Part shown: positions 61,831 through 64,000 of the stretch, piece after piece
Numbering within the stretch: the stretch's first letter is position 1
How the letters are laid out: each line of letters begins with the position of its first letter
Assembly: GCA_002633005.1 (NCBI GenBank)
Contig: NMRA01000311.1
Location: 390,114-454,113, forward strand
From: Phoronis australis
Lineage: Eukaryota > Phoronida > Phoronidae
Reading direction: 5' to 3'
DNA length: 64,000 nt
The notes under the pieces: model-generated
What the model was told of the DNA's origin: nothing
The model's input: only the letters and a program-made list of their open reading frames with translations
Database searches by the model: none
Position numbers and translations under genes: made by a program

Positions 61831-63269
61831 CAAGGGCCCGTCTTCCGCTTCAGCTGTTGAGGTCACGTCGTTTTCATGCACGTAATTTTGTACACAAGCT
61901 TCTTGTTCAATACCGGTAGCGTCATTTACGAAAGTCCCAAGGCACACTTTGCCTGAAATTCCTTCGCCGATCACGGGGTAATCCCCGTCTCCTCTTACAT
62001 CGTATCAGTAAAGAAAAAAAATGTTGAACCGGCTTAGATTTGTCAGTTTAATTAGTTGGATACGCTGGTTCATATTCCACAACTTCGCGATGAGGTCGCG
62101 CCATTACTGCTAAGAACGTACATTGTATGAGGCAGGTCCATAACACCAGGTTACACGATGCCTGGAGTGTGTTTTTAGGGACTTCTTTTATGATTCCTCG
62201 TACCATCTGTTCACCCTAAAACCCGCCTGTTTGCGTGTTGTGCGAGGAGTTTGATATCCGTTAGAATATTACAATTATCTAGAGAATCGTTTGTGTTGCT
62301 ACTATTTTTATTTGCATCCAATTATTGACGCAAATGTTGGGATTACCCAGAATTCCGAGACTCATAAATTAATAAAAGACATGCAACAAAAGTTCAATTT
62401 ATTTCAAATTAGTGAGCAATGAAAATTAAGAAGTTACCTGAATGCCTTCTTTGGCAGATACGTCCTCGTTGGCTCCCGTTTTCTGAACATTTTTCTGATC
62501 CAATTTTGGATGATTCACTCTCTAAAAAAATCTTATAACTGTTTTGAAAAAATGGGTAATAAAAGTTTGGATATCACTTCAAGAAAAATGACCGGTCATC
62601 CTTCTGTTGCTACAGGCGGGTTCAAAGGTAATTTAATGTTATGCAGTCTATTTTGATATGGTCAAATGGTGAAATTAATGGTCCGACAGAAAATAATTGT
62701 GTTCACTTAATGACTTTTTGATATTTTTAAATAACGATAGAGAAAAAATTACGAAAACTACATTCGTCTGATGGGCAGATAATGGTTTATGTACATAATA
62801 ATATTCTAGCATGAATATTTTACTGTTCTTCAAAAATCAGTTAAGAAAAATAAGACTGGCTTGTTAACATTCTCATAAATACATTAAAAGGAAACAATCG
62901 GTTTTACTGCCGGAAAATGTATTTTATGGGTAAATTCTGAGTACCATTGACTTCATGAAGTTAACAGTAAAATCCGTTATGATTTTGTTATAAATAACCG
63001 ATTCCTTACAAAGGTTTCCAGTTAAAGTTATATGAAACTGGGGTGGTGACTTCATCAGCTCAATGTTTCGTTACTGGGCGCCGTGAAGATCGTCGAGGCC
63101 TTTGTCGTGTATTGCTGATCAAAGTCGGCGCGCAAAAAACTAAGAATTAATCTCCTGAGTGTGCGAGAAAAATAGCAAAGGGTCGAAGCACATTGGAGGA
63201 GTAACCTCCCGAGAAAAAGCAATGGGGCGAAATGAGTGATGGATTCCCATGCAAGATGAGTTGAACATC
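61831..63269. other. intergenic, no gene seen
   Basis: AT-rich sequence; no coding region, RNA gene or repeat recognised with confidence. Confidence 0.5.
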
Positions 63270-64000
63270 TTTAGGAGCCCACATATTTATATGTGGACGC
63301 ATTATGCCGTCGTCTCCGTCCGTCCGTCCGTCCGGGGTCCTTCCGTCCGGGGTCCGTCCGTCCGGCGTCCGCTGCTCTATCTCCAAAACCCTTTGACGTA
63401 CTTTCATGTAATTTTGCACATATGTTCCTATCATAGATGGAAAGGCATGAGCGAATTTTCACACTACCGGTGACAGTTTTAGTTTTTTTAAGCTTGCCTC
63501 TATATCTTCAAAGGGCCTCAACGTATTTTCATAAAATTTGGATATAGGCATTTATTAGTGTGATGACGCTATCCCCCCGTTTTCTGATGGATTCGACGTA
63601 GTTTGCGCCACTTAGTGGTCATTTTTTTTGTTGTTTTCGAGTCTGTTTTTTGGCGTCCACCCCTCTATCAACCAAACCGCAGTAAGGATGATTGTGGAAA
63701 TTTGCATGTGTGTTCGTGCTATGAAGAGGACGGTTGACGATGATTTTTCAACGATTTCGACTACTGTAGCGTCTCCTAGTGGCCGTTTTTTTTTTGCGCC
63801 CAGGGCTGCATCTCCTAAACCGTTTGCAACATCTTTGCTAAATTTAGCAAGTGTATTTATATGTTGTTGACAACGGATGACAACTTTCGCACGGATCTGA
63901 CTACCAGTGTGCCCCCTAATGGCAATTTTCATTTTTTAGGCTTACCTCAGTATCTTCAAAGGTCCTCAACGAATCATCAGAAAAGTTGGAATAAGGCATT
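63270..64000 (+). repeat. CTAGTGGC-block repeat, second forward copy
   Basis: It begins GCCCACATATTTATATGTGG followed by (TCCG)n with GGGGTCC insertions, then CAACCAAACCG at about 63670 and GTCTCCTAGTGG at about 63770. It runs off the window end. Confidence 0.8.

Noticed and set aside
61650-62100. Hsp70-type gene behind the HSE promoter
   Set aside because: No open frame or Hsp motif follows within the window on the plus strand.

Overview
This is a 64 kb piece of an animal nuclear genome: AT-rich, with split genes, GT-AG introns of roughly 0.1-4 kb, many foldback and dispersed repeats, and six single N bases that look like collapsed gaps. Gene content suggests an invertebrate, most likely a marine deuterostome such as a hemichordate or cephalochordate. 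That is inference; no rRNA or mitochondrial marker is present. Three protein-coding genes can be rebuilt exon by exon with every splice phase agreeing.

Gene 1 (+, about 5.2-33.7 kb) is a very large adhesion-type G-protein-coupled receptor. At least 37 exons encode about 2,175 residues: six concanavalin-like (LamG/pentraxin-type) domains, each preceded by a short linker carrying a Tyr-Tyr...Asp-Tyr signature, then a GAIN domain, an intact GPS autoproteolysis site, seven membrane helices and a Ser/Pro-rich tail. The signal-peptide exon was not found. The receptor appears to have lost both cysteines of the conserved TM3-ECL2 disulfide.

Gene 2 (-, 48944 down to 38832) is SUDS3/SDS3, a Sin3-HDAC co-repressor subunit: 8 exons, 309 residues. 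Its fifth intron is a minor-spliceosome (U12-type) AT-AC intron. Gene 3 (+, 49214-54896) is a Derlin-2 orthologue (ERAD): 6 exons, 250 residues, with a U12-type GT-AG intron. The two start codons lie 269 bp apart head to head, and the shared promoter carries ETS, NRF1-like and UPR-element-like sites.

The rest is repeats. A TIR DNA transposon occurs twice (a truncated copy at 0.8-2.5 kb and a collapsed copy at 43 kb). Foldback elements lie at 1.6, 19.8, 47-48 and 49.4-50.3 kb. Tandem arrays lie at 37.6, 40.1, 42.4 and 57.4 kb. A dispersed family with recurrent CTAGTGGC blocks fills 59-61.2 and 63.3-64 kb. Two direct duplications abutting N bases (15 kb and 40.3-41.2 kb) look like unmerged haplotypes. 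An orphan TATA promoter with about five heat-shock-element-like sites lies at 61.4-61.65 kb with no recognisable gene behind it.

The three genes do not form one pathway. The SUDS3-DERL2 pair may be co-transcribed from a shared promoter; the receptor is a separate transcription unit.
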